Shown here: piece after piece, positions 19,411-31,201 of the stretch
Layout: every line of letters starts with the position of its first letter
Position numbering within the stretch: the first letter of the stretch is position 1
Origin: Apium graveolens
Lineage: Eukaryota; Streptophyta; Magnoliopsida; Apiales; Apiaceae
DNA: 64,000 nt
Reading direction: 5' to 3'
Assembly (NCBI RefSeq): GCF_009905375.1
Contig: NC_133657.1
Location: 41,721,853-41,785,852 of the forward strand
Program-made: the position numbers and the translations under genes
Notes under the pieces: model-generated
Database searches by the model: none
Seen by the model: only the letters and a program-made list of their open reading frames with translations
What the model was told of the DNA's origin: nothing

Positions 19411-21806
19411 TCAGACAAAAGTCTCATCTCCTGTTTCTTCTCTAATGAGGTCCTTTAAATTTACAAGTATTTCCAGTTCCTCGATGATTGGTGTTCCTCT
19501 TAAGCTTCCACGAGTTTGACTTTGTCATGTATTGAATAGTTACTCAGTAAATCAATCCTAAATCTTGAGAATGTGCCAGCTTTGACATTTAGAATTTCCC
19601 ATCTTTGGTAACTCTGCTCATCCCTTTTCCCTTGAGATCTTCAGATCTTTAAATGTATATTTCTATTTACTCATCATACTTCCTCTTGCCCTCCTCATAT
19701 TCATCCTTGTTTCTTGCTCTACTTTCTTCCCTTACTATCAACCATTCAGATAAAACAGATCTCCATACCCTGGTTACAATATCCTTATCCTTCAATAAGC
19801 TTATCACTCTCTTGATTTCTGTGAGTGAAAAGGTGTCCATTAAGTTGCTGCCAAGAAATGTGAAGGACCCATCCCGAAAGTAGATTCTTACTTCCCTAAG
19901 TGTTACAACCCAAACTCTGACCATTTCCTCAGCTAGTTGTTGAAAGTAGTCTTCATCTAAGATGCACCAGTTTAGAGGTAGAAAATTACTTTGATTATAG
20001 AAATTCTAGATGGCCCTCTCGGTGACTTGAATTTTGTTAGGTTTTCTATCAACAGACTTGTAGTGAATTTTGGTTAATGTCTTAAGGTAGGTTTAAGATT
20101 TTCTTGAGAAATGTTTGATTTGAGGTGATTGGTATTTTCAGAAAGGTGTTAGCAGTTTGTTTGTACAAGAATTTAGGCTTTAAGGTAGAAGGTGGTTCAT
20201 TGTATGAGTTTATTTTCTTGGAGGGTTGAGCTTGGTTAATTTGTATTTTTAGGGTTTCTTGTTGTGGTTCTCAGCCGTCTTGCCTTTTCTTCCTTCTTCT
20301 TTCATCCCCTTTCTTCTTTTCATCTTCATTTTTCTCATCCTTCTTTTTATCCTTGCTATTAGTTGCTCTTGAAGATTGACTTAGATTTGAGCCAGAAGGT
20401 TTTTGTTTATCATCCTTCTGCTCATCATCATCCTTGTCATCTTTTAAATTAAATTGAGAAGATGGCAACATGGTGTCCGCATTTACAAGATACCTTTTAA
20501 GTATTCTGATCATTTATTCATCTTTAATTTTCTTGTTCTTTTTATATTTCAAATCAGATTGAAGAGTCATGATCAGCCTCATGTTCCCTCTCACACAATT
20601 TTTGGGAACATTGAAGATTTTTTTTTCTTGGTCTGTGAGCAGATGTAGGACACCCCTTGCTTGGATATAGATAGACTTCAGGAAAAGCTACTATCTGTGC
20701 ATTTTAAATCTCATGAAGAAGTTGAGTGTCCTCTGTGATGACTATATGTACTTTGTCAATCACAACATCTAGCTCAGATGCCCTTAGAGTTTTGAGATTT
20801 GAAAGAGATACTTGAAGGCATCTATCCACACCACCATCATTGATGTTGACAACAATCCCCTTCTGTAAGTAGTCTTCAACATTCACAATTATTGCCCTGA
20901 TAGAGTTGATAGTCTTGGCCAATGCTATTTTGTATGTGATGAAGTCATTGTGAAGAGACATCCTTAGGACTGTAAGAAGTACACTGAATTCTTGATCTTG
21001 ATTTGGTCATTCTACTGCCTTGATGAGTCTTTATTTTCCCACATACATGTGCCTTATTCTTAGTAATAAGTGATCCAAATAAGATTTTCGACACTTGTTT
21101 ACAATTTCCTATTAATGACCTATCTACACCTTTAAGCATATGTATGTCATTTACTTTATGATTTAAAGCAGGCATAATGAATCTAGGAAGGAAAATTTCT
21201 TTACCTTTTGAAGTCAATGGCATGATGAGCCTGGTGCTCAATTCCTCCAGAATGTAGTGTCCTACATTAATGTATTTGTTGTGAGCCATTGAGTAGACCA
21301 ACTTCTGAACAATATTAGAAATATTGTCAAATCATGATTTCCTGCATGTGAAAGCCCTCACCACAAAATCAAATAAAAAGGACCACTCTCTCCTTAGATT
21401 TTTTTATTCAAGCTGGCCAAGTTGATTTTCTCAGAGTAGTTGATAAAATCCAAGAAATCATATAGCTCCTCCTGAGTTGGAATCTCCACTAGCTTGTCAG
21501 TTGGAATGTTCAAGGCCAGGTTCATGTCAGCTTCATTTATCTCAACCTGTTGTCCTTTGATTTGATAGTTAGCCACTAAAGTTGATTATTGGTCTTCATG
21601 CACAACTGTCCTAGCTACAACCGTGTTCAGAAATCACCCAATATATCCAGAGAGAGAACTGGGTTAGCTGTAAGAGCTCCAACAAAGTAAGTTTCAGACA
21701 AGAACTTGACAAAGCTTTTGAAAGCTTCAGGAGCTTGATTAGCATCTAAGAATTCAAGGAAATTGGACTCCTTTAGGATGAAGGGTACAATAATGTTTAC
21801 TACCAT
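19411..21806 (-). pseudogene. ORF3 of family 2, copy B, broken and internally deleted
   Basis: Starts at ATG 21806 with the same N-terminus as copy A (EAFKSFVKFLSETYFVGAL) and ends at TGA 19411-19413 beside the counterpart of the copy A stop. The frame is interrupted by stops soon after the start (within 21600-21660) and by several frameshifts. Preserved blocks include the segment at 21301-20945, LAKTINSIRAIIVNVED (20961-20704), a Lys/Asp-rich stretch (20513-20271) and the helix at 19924-19667. Compared with copy A, roughly 1.7 kb is missing between about 21030 and 21070, removing the Ser/Pro/Gln-rich centre and coiled coil. Confidence 0.78.
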
Positions 21807-21972
21807 TGATGTGAATGTGAAGATTAATGGGTAAAAGAAATTAGAGAGAAAGGATTTGAAATGAGTGAGAAATCGGTTTGGAATTGAAAAAGCTAGGTCA
21901 CTTGGAGTTCTCGAAGGCGTAAGTATATGTATGTCGAGATGTCTGAGTATTTATAGTAAAAGCTGAAAGAGA
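21807..21972 (-). other. Remnant of the family 2 spacer upstream of ORF3
   Basis: The text GTTCTCGAAGGCGTAAG and GATGTCTGAGTATTTATAG is the complement of copy A at 10780-10830, so the junction with the next element at about 21973 interrupts the family 2 spacer. Confidence 0.75.
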
Positions 21973-23709
21973 TGTGTCCTAAGTCCAATCATGTATAATG
22001 ATTTAGGAATAACTTTTATGTAATCTGTTTTGATTTCATTGATATTAATAAAAGACTTGTTTTGGTTTTATTGCGGGCTTTATCTATTTAAGTGTTTAAA
22101 TAAGATATACCATAGTTTAGAGTAAAGCTTTTTATGGATTATGATGAGATCATAAAAATGAGACCTAAAAGATGATAACTCTGAACTTAAATATTTCCTG
22201 GTCGTAGGATTACTAACTGGTAATTAGTAATCCGCAAAGATCGGTACATACTATGCTTGCTTCATTATGAAGGATGTATGTTCTCATAGACATTTGTGTG
22301 GTGACACTATAGCTAGTATGTAGGTGCTTATTATAGAATAAGTTCACTGAACATGACTCACACAGTTGAACAACTGATGGAGTTCGCTCACGTGTTAGCA
22401 GATGTTCACATAGTGATAGTTGTACAAGTATCCTTAGACTTGAGGTCATCATAGTCATCTTGTGTACACTGAACTATACTTTGGTTTAGTTCTTAGTCTC
22501 TCAGGACAATAATAAGGGTTCTACTGGGTGTAGGAATTTGTACATGAAGATAGTGTATGATCAATAAAGGATCTACCCCTTCCAGTGAAGGAAGAGAATG
22601 TTCAATGCTGATCCACTTATGCTAGTTCAGGAATCTCTGACCATAGTGAATGAAATTATAAAGGAGTTTCTAATTTACATTAATTAGAACTAAGCATAGT
22701 GAATGGGAAAGCATATGATTAAATAAGATAGGCTTGACACAAGTTACATGCCTTGTATTTAATCGTGACATTGCAGGGTTGAAGGAATTGATTGTACGGT
22801 AACTATTCACTGAATGGGTTCTTGGTATTCTAAGCAGTGAATTCGTATTATCTGGATAGTCGCGATATGCTGAGAAGTATCCCTCACGATGTAGAATAAA
22901 TATGATTAATTAATTAATCATATTTAATGAATTAGAGAATTTATATAAATAATGATAAAATAGTTTTATTATTATTTATTTCTGCTACCGGCTTAATATT
23001 GAACCTACAGGGTCACACCATAAAAGAGAATGATTTAATGGTGGAGGAATTAATTAATAATGGCTGATAATTATTTATTTGTGAAATAAATAATTAATTA
23101 GAAAATTTAATAATTGATTAAATGAGATTTAATTAATTATAAATTAATTAAGAAAAGTTCTTAATATTATTAATTAATAATTTAATTTTGGAAATTAAAT
23201 CAAGTGATAGAATTATTTTTCTAAAGTGTTTAGAAAAGGGATTAATGATTAAAAGGTATTTTAATTATTAGTTAATTGGTTAATAAGAATAATCAATTAA
23301 AGGGTTAATAATAATAATATTTTATGGAAAATTTTCAGCTGGAAATTTTGCCTATAAATATACTATTATAAACACTATTTGCCTTAACCCAAATAAAAAC
23401 CCTAATTCTAAAGTAAAAATAGAGGGAGGCAACTAATTCTCTCAACCTCTTCCTCCTCAATTACATTGATCTCTTGGTGGATACCGGTGGAGTGCTTCAC
23501 ACTTGAGGAGCAGCTGCTAGGGATCTCCGCTCATCATTCTTGGATCGCTATTAAAGACCTCCATCTTTCCATTAACGTACAAGTTCTTAAGGTAAACATA
23601 CTGAACTACGAATTAAATATTATTTTTCGCATGGATCCTGCGGAGGGTTTCAGTTTTTTTAAGATTTAAATTTACGTTTTCGTTACGTTTATGTGCTAAA
23701 AACCCTTCA
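21973..23709 (+). repeat. 5' LTR of the truncated copia element (about 1.74 kb)
   Basis: The inner end CCCTTCA (to 23709) is set by the primer-binding site one base later. The outer end is TGTGTCCTAAGTCC, or two bases further in at TGTCCTAAG; the homology break with copy A falls here. No ORF. 22900-23330 is extremely AT-rich with many TTAATTAATT runs. CCTATAAATATAC near 23350 is a candidate TATA box. Confidence 0.75.
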
Positions 23710-23710
23710 A

Positions 23711-23722
23711 TGGCATCAGAGC
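23711..23722 (+). other. Primer-binding site variant
   Basis: TGGCATCAGAGC: one base different from the TGGTATCAGAGC present in all other elements here. It probably still pairs with initiator-Met tRNA; the change could be a later mutation. Confidence 0.8.
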
Positions 23723-25586
23723 TACTTGCGAAAAGTTTTTAATTCGTTTATGTGTTTAACTGTTTTCGATATATGAGCATGTACGTGATTCGCCATAATT
23801 TGATGTTGATATAATATGCTTATATATGTATGGTTTTGAATATATGATATTCATGTGAGTTGTATAATTATAAGATGATTGTGTAATCTGTATATATACT
23901 AATATATACATGATTTATGTTTATTCTAATTATGAGAATCAAATTAGATACGGATTCTGAATTGGCTGCTGCAGATTTGCTGAAATCTGGGTCTGGTGTC
24001 CGATTTACACAAATGAATACCCTATTCCATAGGTAAACGAGCGTCTGAAAAAACTGATAGTTAAAACTATCAACGACTCGTTTGTAAGGCGTTTGACGTC
24101 ATTTACTGCCCGTAAACAGTGATTCTTATTTTTCTGATTTGATTCTGATTTTTTTGACTTTTGTCATATTTTTTTATGATTAGATCATGGATAATATGAT
24201 ATGTTAAAATCAGATTATGTGTTTTAACATGCTTTTATGTGTTGTATGAGAATGATGGATGGTTATGGTCTTTCGACCTTAGTGTAATGGTTTTGGTTTT
24301 GGTTTTAAATACGACTTGCATGTCGTCAATCTTTGTAATAATAAATCTCGAATGTAACTTGAGTTATTCTTGTAAGTTCATTAGATTAGTTTTACTTTCA
24401 ATCATGTAATGTAATTGAAGACTCAAGAAGGCTATCCAATAGAGGTGATACAAAGAAGTAGACTTATGTAATAAGTAGTTGTATTTATTTCCATCACCAT
24501 ATTAGATTGACCTTGATCTTTATCATGAGCTTGATAAGATCACATAGGATGGGGCCATAACCAAACACATTTACTTTATTGCACTTTACATTTACTAGTT
24601 TATTTAATTTTATATATGAGATATATGCCTACGTTTACCATGCGATGATAGATTTAGGTGAACTTAAATCAATACAAGGCAAGCTCTAGAAAATCTAGAA
24701 TAGGAATCGTTTGTTGCCTTAACAATAATATTATGAATACAATCATGAGATTCTTGTGTTTATGAAACACGTAATTAAATATAAATTTTCAATATTGAGA
24801 GAAGGATGATTCTGTCAAAAGCATATTTCTATCTATAAGAAAGGGGTATTAAGTGACGCCTCTTGACAATGCTCCCCCGGATCTGGGAATCATCTGATTA
24901 TCGATTATTTGAAATATTTAATTTAAAAGAAAGAATCTCTTTATAATATGATTATGATTGTAACATAATATAATCCCTCTAAAATTAAATAATATCAAGT
25001 AGTAATTGGCCAATGACACAACGGGCTTGTGTCAGTCAAAGCCTTCCAACATGGTAGAAAGTAGTTCTTATTTTTAAATCATTATCGTTTCGTGCTACAG
25101 CCGAGGGCTTTGATTTCGAAATAAGAAATACTTGTCTATTACATAAAGATGTGTACATTGAATTAGAATCTAAAGGTCGTTATGTGCTACAGCCGTGGGC
25201 CGTTGGAGACTGATTCAATTGTATGAAATGTTGGGTTAGATTTGACTTAGAATATTAAGTTTGTCGTGCTACAGCCGTGACTCAATTATTCAAGAGGCTA
25301 AAGTTTTATTAGGGAATAACATAAGATGTAATTGACAAGAGTTATTTGCCTATTGAACATTACATGACATTTCGTGCTACAGCCGAGGTTGTGTGATGGA
25401 ATGTAGGATCCCTATTCCCACTAGCATTATGAATGCTTAATTTTCACTTAGGGGTTGTATAAATTAGATAAACTAGTGGGAGCCACTTATGAATAAAGAC
25501 CCGATTCATATAGTGTTTTGAAATAAAATTGAATATTTGCTAAGTGTTGTTATGTGTTCATCATTTACAGATTTACTATATTCGTT
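23723..25586 (+). other. Long untranslated leader between primer site and gag
   Basis: About 1.86 kb with no supported ORF. It is AT-rich with runs of T, and contains four spaced copies of a GTGCTACAGCCG motif (25091-25388). In LTR elements this region normally holds packaging and dimerisation signals; that role here is inference. Confidence 0.7.
25091..25388 (+). repeat. Four spaced GTGCTACAGCCG repeats
   Basis: CGTGCTACAGCCGAGG at 25091, ATGTGCTACAGCCGTGGG at 25192, CGTGCTACAGCCGTGA at 25265 and CGTGCTACAGCCGAGG at 25373. The spacing is about 102, 72 and 108 bp, and the sequence between copies is unrelated and AT-rich, so the motif is kept while its surroundings differ. Confidence 0.85.
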
Positions 25587-26705
25587 ATGTCTTCTGCACT
25601 ATCACTCCGGAGAATACTATATGCTCACAAGTTGACTGGTCCTAATTTTGCTGACTGGCTTCAAAATTTGAGAATTGTTCTCAGGGTTGAGAAGCTGGAA
25701 TATGTGCTTGACTCACCTAAGCCTACTGAACCTGCTAGCGATGCACATAACGATGAACATGTTGTGTATCGTAAGTGGATAGATAATGCAAATGTTGCTC
25801 AATGCATCATGCTAGCTTCCATGAACATTGAGCTACAGAAGCAACATGAGCATATGGATGCTCACACTATCCTTATGCATCTACAAGAGTTGTATGATGT
25901 GGCAGGGAGGACAGCTCGATATGAGATATCGAAGGAGTTGTTCAGTTGTAGGATGTCTGAGGGATCATCTGTGAATGACCATGTACTTAAGATGATCAAT
26001 TTGATTGAACATCTTGGACAACTTGGTTTTGCCATGGATGGGGAGCTGAGCCAAGACTTGGTCTTGCAATCACTTTCGAATTTGTTCTCGCAGTTTGTTG
26101 TGAACTTTCACATGAATAAGCTGGATGTCAGCCTGCCTGAACTCCACAACATGTTGAAGACTGCAGAATCAAATTTTCCCCCTAAGAAGAGTTCTGTTCT
26201 TCTAATTGGTGAAGGTTCCAATCCTAAGAAAAGGAAGACGAACCCTTCCAAGAAGAAGAAAGTAGGTGAGAAAAATCCGGTTCCACCAAAAGCTGAAGAC
26301 CCCAAGAGCAAAACTGTTTGCTCTCATTGTAACAAGGTGGGCCACTGGAAGAGGAACTGCAAGGTTTACCTTGCAGAATTGAAGAAGAAGAAGAAGGGTA
26401 GTGAGACAACCGCTTCTGATTCAGGTATGTTCATGATCGAAGTTAATATGTCACTAAGTCAAATTTCTACTTGGGTATTAGATACCGCCTGTGGTTCTCA
26501 TATTTGCAATTCGTTGCAGGGACTAAGGAGAAGTAGGACTCTTGAAGAAGAGGAGGTGATTCTACGGATGGGAAATGGAGCAAGAGTTGTTGCTGAAGCT
26601 GTAGGATCATTTTATTTACATATGCCTACGGGCAAGACTATTTTTCTAAATAATTATTATTTTGTTCCCTCGATTGTAAGGAATATTATTTCTATTCCAT
26701 GTTAG
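25587..26705 (+). pseudogene. Gag-protease of the truncated copia element
   Basis: The ATG at 25587 is chosen because MSSALSLRRILYAHKLTGPN is the usual start of this kind of Gag. UBN2-type capsid text follows (LQELYDVAGRTARYE, LPELHNMLKTAE), then a Lys-rich stretch and one intact CCHC zinc knuckle, CSHCNKVGHWKRNC. The protease has WVLDTACGSHICN, the equivalent of DSG/DTG with Ala after Thr. The frame then ends at TAG 26703-26705; the continuing text (LDLDGFLFVIQ) is in the next frame, consistent with loss of a single base near 26700. Otherwise this part is open. Confidence 0.9.
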
Positions 26706-28390
26706 ATTTGGATGGATTTTTGTTTGTTATTCAGAATAATAAATGTTCAATTCTTAGAGATAACGTTCTTTATGGAAGTGGTATTTTAAACAATGGTCTG
26801 TATGTATGTGACGTAGAGCATAATTTACTACAAATTGAACATACTAATAAAAGAAAAATGGATGATGAAAATCTCACTTTCTTGTGGCACTGCAGACTTG
26901 GTCATATTAGTGAAAATAGATTGCGGACATTGCATAAGGAAGGGTTACTTGACCCCTTTGATTTTGAATCATATCCTACATGTGAGTCTTGTCTATTGGG
27001 TAAAATGACCAAATCTCCATTTAGTGGACATGGAGAGAGGGCTGCAGATATGCTAGGATTGGTACACACAGATGTATGTGGACCAATGTCTACGCAAGCC
27101 ATGGGTGGATTTTCATACTTCATTGCTTTCATAGATGATTGATCTAGATTCAGATATGTGTATTTGATAAAACACAAGTCTGAAGCCTTTGAAAAGTTCA
27201 AAGAATATAAGTATGAAGTGGAGAAACAAACCAAACATAGTATTATAACTCTTTGATCAGATCGAGGTGGTGAATACTTGAATGGAGAGTTTCTAGCTTA
27301 TCTCAAAGAAAATGGTATAGTCTCCCAGTGGACTCCTCCATATACTCCATAGTTGAATGGGGTATCTGAAAGGAGAAATCGAACTTTGTTAGACATGGTT
27401 CGATCCATGATGAGCTATGCGAATCTTCCAGTATTCCTATGGGGTTATGTATTGGAAAGATCAGCATATTTACTGAATAAGGTGCCTTCCAAATCTGTTC
27501 CTCAAACTCTATATGAGATATGGAAAGAAAGGAAACCGAGTCTTAAACCCGTTAAGATTTAGGGATGTCCAGCTTATGTCAAGAAAGTTAACCCAGATAA
27601 GCTGGAATCTCGATCCGTAAAATGTAATCTTGTGGGATATCCTAACGAGACTTTAGGGTATTACTTTTACACTGATCATCGGGTGTTTGTCTCCAGATAT
27701 GCTACCTTCTTGGAAAAGCAGTTTATCCTTGAAGGAAACAGTGGGAGCAAAATTGAACTTGATGAAGTTCAAGAAGCACAAACTACTACGGATCAAGTGG
27801 AAACACCTGTACAGACTGAATAACCTTCTGTGGAACATCCCATTCGTAGGTCAGGGAGAGTGTCTCGCCAACCTGAGAGGTATTATGGCCTTGTCATTGA
27901 GAATGAAAATGAGTTGTCAATCATTGATGATGACGACCTTGTGACCTATAATGAGGCTATGAGTAGTGTTGACTCAGAGAAATGGCATAGTGCCATGAAA
28001 TCCGAAATGGAATCTATGTACACCAACCAAGTATGGACTCTGGTTGAGGTGCCTAAAGGTGTTAAGCCTATTGGGTGCAAGTGGGTATACAAAAGAAAGA
28101 TTGGAGTAGATGGCCAGGTAGAGACCTATAAGGCCAGGCTCGTGGCAAAAGGATTCAAACAAAGGCAATGGATTGACTTTGATGAAACTTTTTCGCCTGT
28201 AGCCCTGTTAAAATCAATTCGGATTTTGCTTGCGATTGCTGCTTACTACGACTATGAGATCTGGTAAATGGACGTGAAAACGGCCTTCCTCAATGGGGAA
28301 CTTGAGAAGGAAGTGTATATGACACAGCTAGAGGGTTTTCTTTCCAAGGCAAATGAACACCTAGTGTGTAAGCTGCTGCGAACCATATAT
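26699..28390 (+). pseudogene. Integrase-reverse transcriptase of the truncated copia element
   Basis: One frame runs from 26699 to 28390, interrupted by six in-frame stops at 27140, 27254, 27350, 27560, 27821 and 28265. It shows the integrase HHCC zinc region (WHCRLGHIS... CESCLLGK), the DDE core (HTDVCGPM; SDRGGEYLNG; LNGVSERRNRTLL), the RT start ([47 protein letters not shown]) and then LVCKLLRTIY, where it is cut. The catalytic YVDD and all of RNase H are missing. At least four of the stops match a single C-to-T (or G-to-A) change of the expected codon. Confidence 0.9.
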
Positions 28391-28402
28391 GTTGGTACGA
28401 AT
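28391..28402. other. Deletion junction between two inverted copia pol genes
   Basis: About 12 bases (GTTGGTACGAAT) separate plus-strand RT text from minus-strand RNase H text and belong clearly to neither. Filler bases of this size are typical of end-joining repair. No LTR end or target duplication is present. Confidence 0.7.
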
Positions 28403-30237
28403 CCAGCAAAATCTGCATCTGTGTAACCAACAACTTCAAAACCAGTTCCCTTAGGATACCATAATCCCAAGTTTGGAGTCCCTTTCATGTATCTGCAAAT
28501 CCTCTTTACAGCCATCAAATGTTATTCTTTTGGATTGGCTTGAAATCTTGCACACAAACATGTTGCAAACATGATGTCTGGTCTACTTGCAGTTAAGTAA
28601 AGCAATGATCCAATCATTCCCCTATAACTTGAAATATTTGCGCTCTTGCCCTTTTTATCTTCATCCAACATTTTAGCTGTAGATATAGGTGTAGATGCAG
28701 GTGAACAATCAATCTTACCAAACTTTTTCAATAAATCTTTGACATACTTAGTTTGGCTGATGAAGATTTCATCACTTCTTTTACTGACTTGAAGTCCAAG
28801 AAAATAACTTAGTTCCCCCATCATACTCATTTCATATTCACTTTGCATAAGCTTAGAGAATCTTTGACAAACCTTTTCATTGGTAGAACCAAAAATGATA
28901 TCATCCACATAAACCGAACTAGGATCATATCACCACCATGCAGCTTATAGAAGAGTGTCTTGTCTATTGTTCCTCTAGTAAATCCATGTTTAAGTAGAAA
29001 ATCTGACAGTGTGTCATACCAGGCTCTAGGTTCTTGTTTTAGTCCATAGAGAGCCTTGAGCAACTTGTATACAAAGTTTGGAAATTATGGATCTTCAGAG
29101 CCAGGTGGTTGTTGCGCATAAACTTCTTCTTCCAGCTCACCATTTAGGAAGGCACTTTTGACATTCATTTGATATACTTTGAAATTCGAATGAGCAGCAA
29201 ATGCAAGAAAAATCCTTATTGCTTCAAGTCTTGCAACTAGAGCAAAAGTTTCATCATAGTTAATTCATTCCTCTTGTGAGTAGCCTTTTGCAACCAACCT
29301 TGCCTTGTTCCTGGTGACAATTCCAATTTCATGCATCTTGTTCCTGTACACCCATTTTGTTCCAATTATACTTCTGTTCTTTGGTGTAGGAACCAACTGC
29401 CAAACTTTGTTTCGCTCAAACTGATTTAGCTCTTCTTGCATAGCAGATATCCAATCAGGATCAAGTAGAGCTTCTTCAGTTTTCTTTGGTTCAATTTGTG
29501 AAAGAAAACATGCATGTAAACATTCATTTGCAGTTGCACTTCTAGTCCTCACTCCAGCATTTGGATCACAAATTATTGTTTCTCTAGTGTGACTTTTATC
29601 CCACTTTCTGGTATGAGTTTGTTGACTAGAGTTTTTTGTGTTTTCTTCAACATTGGCATGACTTGCAGAACTTTCATCTATTTCTCCCCCTGAGTTTGTT
29701 CTATCAAATTCAGGTTCATGAGATGAGCTTTCATTCTCATGATTCAGTTGTTCATTTGACTCTTTATTTGTTTTATGATTTGCATTGACTTCAGCTTCAT
29801 CATCAGAATCACTATTAATGTTGAGGTTTTCAAACTTTAGGGATTCAGCTTCATTTTCATCAAGGCATTCCAAGCCTGGGCACTTGTAATCATCAAAAGT
29901 GACATCTGTGCTTTCCATAATTTTCTTTTGTTCAGTCACATAGACTTTATATGTAGTTCTCTTCAATGAATATCCCAGAAAAATTGCCTCAAAAACTTTA
30001 GAGTCAAATTTTCCCACATATTCAGAGTTGTCCTTTAACACATAGCACTTGCTTCCAAACACATGAAGATGCTTCACAATAGGCTTTCTCTTTGGATAAG
30101 ATTGAGTAGGGTGATTTTCCAAGATTCTTGTTAATGAGATATATGTTTTGAGTATAGCATGCAGTGTTCACAGCTTCTTCCCAAAAACTAGTTGGCAACT
30201 TTGCATCTTGTAGCATTGTTCTAGTAGCTTCCACCAA
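28403..30237 (-). pseudogene. Integrase C-terminus, reverse transcriptase and part of RNase H, copy B
   Basis: Text in order: KLPTSFWEEAVNTACYTQN, KHLHVFGSKCYVLK, the acidic linker, WVYRNKM, ALYGLKQEPRAWY, the YVDD box region, SYFLGLQVSKRSDEIFISQ, SRPDIMFATCLCARFQ, RYMKGTPNLGLWYP and GYTDADFAG, where it is cut at 28403. It has stops at 29265 and near 29090 and 28520, plus a one-base shift just before YVDD (28920-28927), so VDD is encoded but out of frame with the upstream part. It closely resembles the pol of element 1 and supplies the reference for the deletion there. Confidence 0.88.
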
Positions 30238-31201
30238 TGTTCTATTTTTCCTCTCAACTACTCCATTTTGTTGAGGTGTTCTACTGCTGAGAATTCTTGA
30301 ACAATGCCTTTGTCTTTGCAGAATTCAGTTAAGGTTGCATTTCTGAATTCTGTTACAATGTCACTCCTTAATCTTTTCACACAAGTTTGATCTTCAGCCT
30401 GTTTCTTAATCTTCTTGATGTGTTCAATTATGATGTGTGTAGTTTCATCTTTAGAGTGCATAAATTCTACCCATGTATATCTTGAGTAGTCATCCACCAT
30501 CATAAGTGCATATCTTTTTCTTGAAATTGACTGGACAATAACTGGTCCAAATAAGTCCATGTGAATAAGCTGCAAAGGTGCACTTATAGAATTCACAGTT
30601 TTACTTTTGTGACTTGATATTTTCCTTTTTCCTTTTTGACAAGCATCACAGACTTCATTTTGAGAAAATTTCAGATTAGGCATGTCTCTCACAAGCTCCT
30701 TTTTAACTAGAGTGTTAATTGCTTTGAAATTTAAATGAGACAACTTCTTATGCCATAGTTTGCTTTGCTCAACAGATGCCTTGGTGTAGAAGCACAAATT
30801 CAATCCTCATTTGCTGCCAAGTCTGCAACAATCAAGCTTCCTTTCCTTGCTCCTTTCAGAGCAACTTCACCAGTTTTCTTGCTAATAAAAGTGCATTCTT
30901 CTTTGTTAAATAAAACCTTGAAACCTTTGTCTGCAAATTGGATGACACTGAGAAGATTCACTTCAAGACCAGCTACCATTGCTACATCTTGAATAAAAAC
31001 ATTTCCAGAAATCAATTTGCCATATCCCATTGTGAAACCTTTGTTGTTGTCTCCAAAAGTCACGAATGGGCCAGCCTTCTCCCCAAACTGTGATATCAGG
31101 GCCATATCACCTGTTATATGTCTTGAGCATCCACTATCTATGATCCATATGACTTTCTTTCCTTTTCCCTGCACACAATGAGTTTTAGGTGTGTTAAGCA
31201 T
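30238..31201 (-). pseudogene. Protease-integrase of copy B
   Basis: Protease WIIDSGCSRHITGD, then integrase with the zinc region (WHKKLSHLNFKAIN, CDACQKGKRK) and first core Asp (IHMDLFGPV). The second core motif reads RSDIVTEF where RSDNGTEF is expected: the Asp is kept but the next two residues are changed. A frameshift at about 30270-30285 breaks the third motif; NGVVERKN-like text resumes in another frame. A stop near 30800 separates protease from integrase. Confidence 0.87.

Larger units (their letters stand above)
21973..28390 (+). mobile_element. Ty1/copia element of a different lineage, 3' half missing
   Basis: Contains a 5' LTR, primer-binding site, 1.9-kb leader, gag, protease, integrase and the first part of reverse transcriptase. 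The pol text stops at 28390 in the middle of reverse transcriptase (LVCKLLRTIY) and within about a dozen bases becomes minus-strand RNase H of copy B. The rest of pol, the 3' LTR and the end of copy B pol are gone, so the simplest history is insertion into copy B followed by a deletion spanning the right boundary. Gag and protease are unlike the SIRE-like elements here; I cannot name the lineage. Confidence 0.87.

Noticed and set aside
22900..23330. AT-rich region with TTAATTAATT repeats as a matrix-attachment region or origin
   Set aside because: It lies inside a copia LTR and AT-richness alone is not evidence for either.
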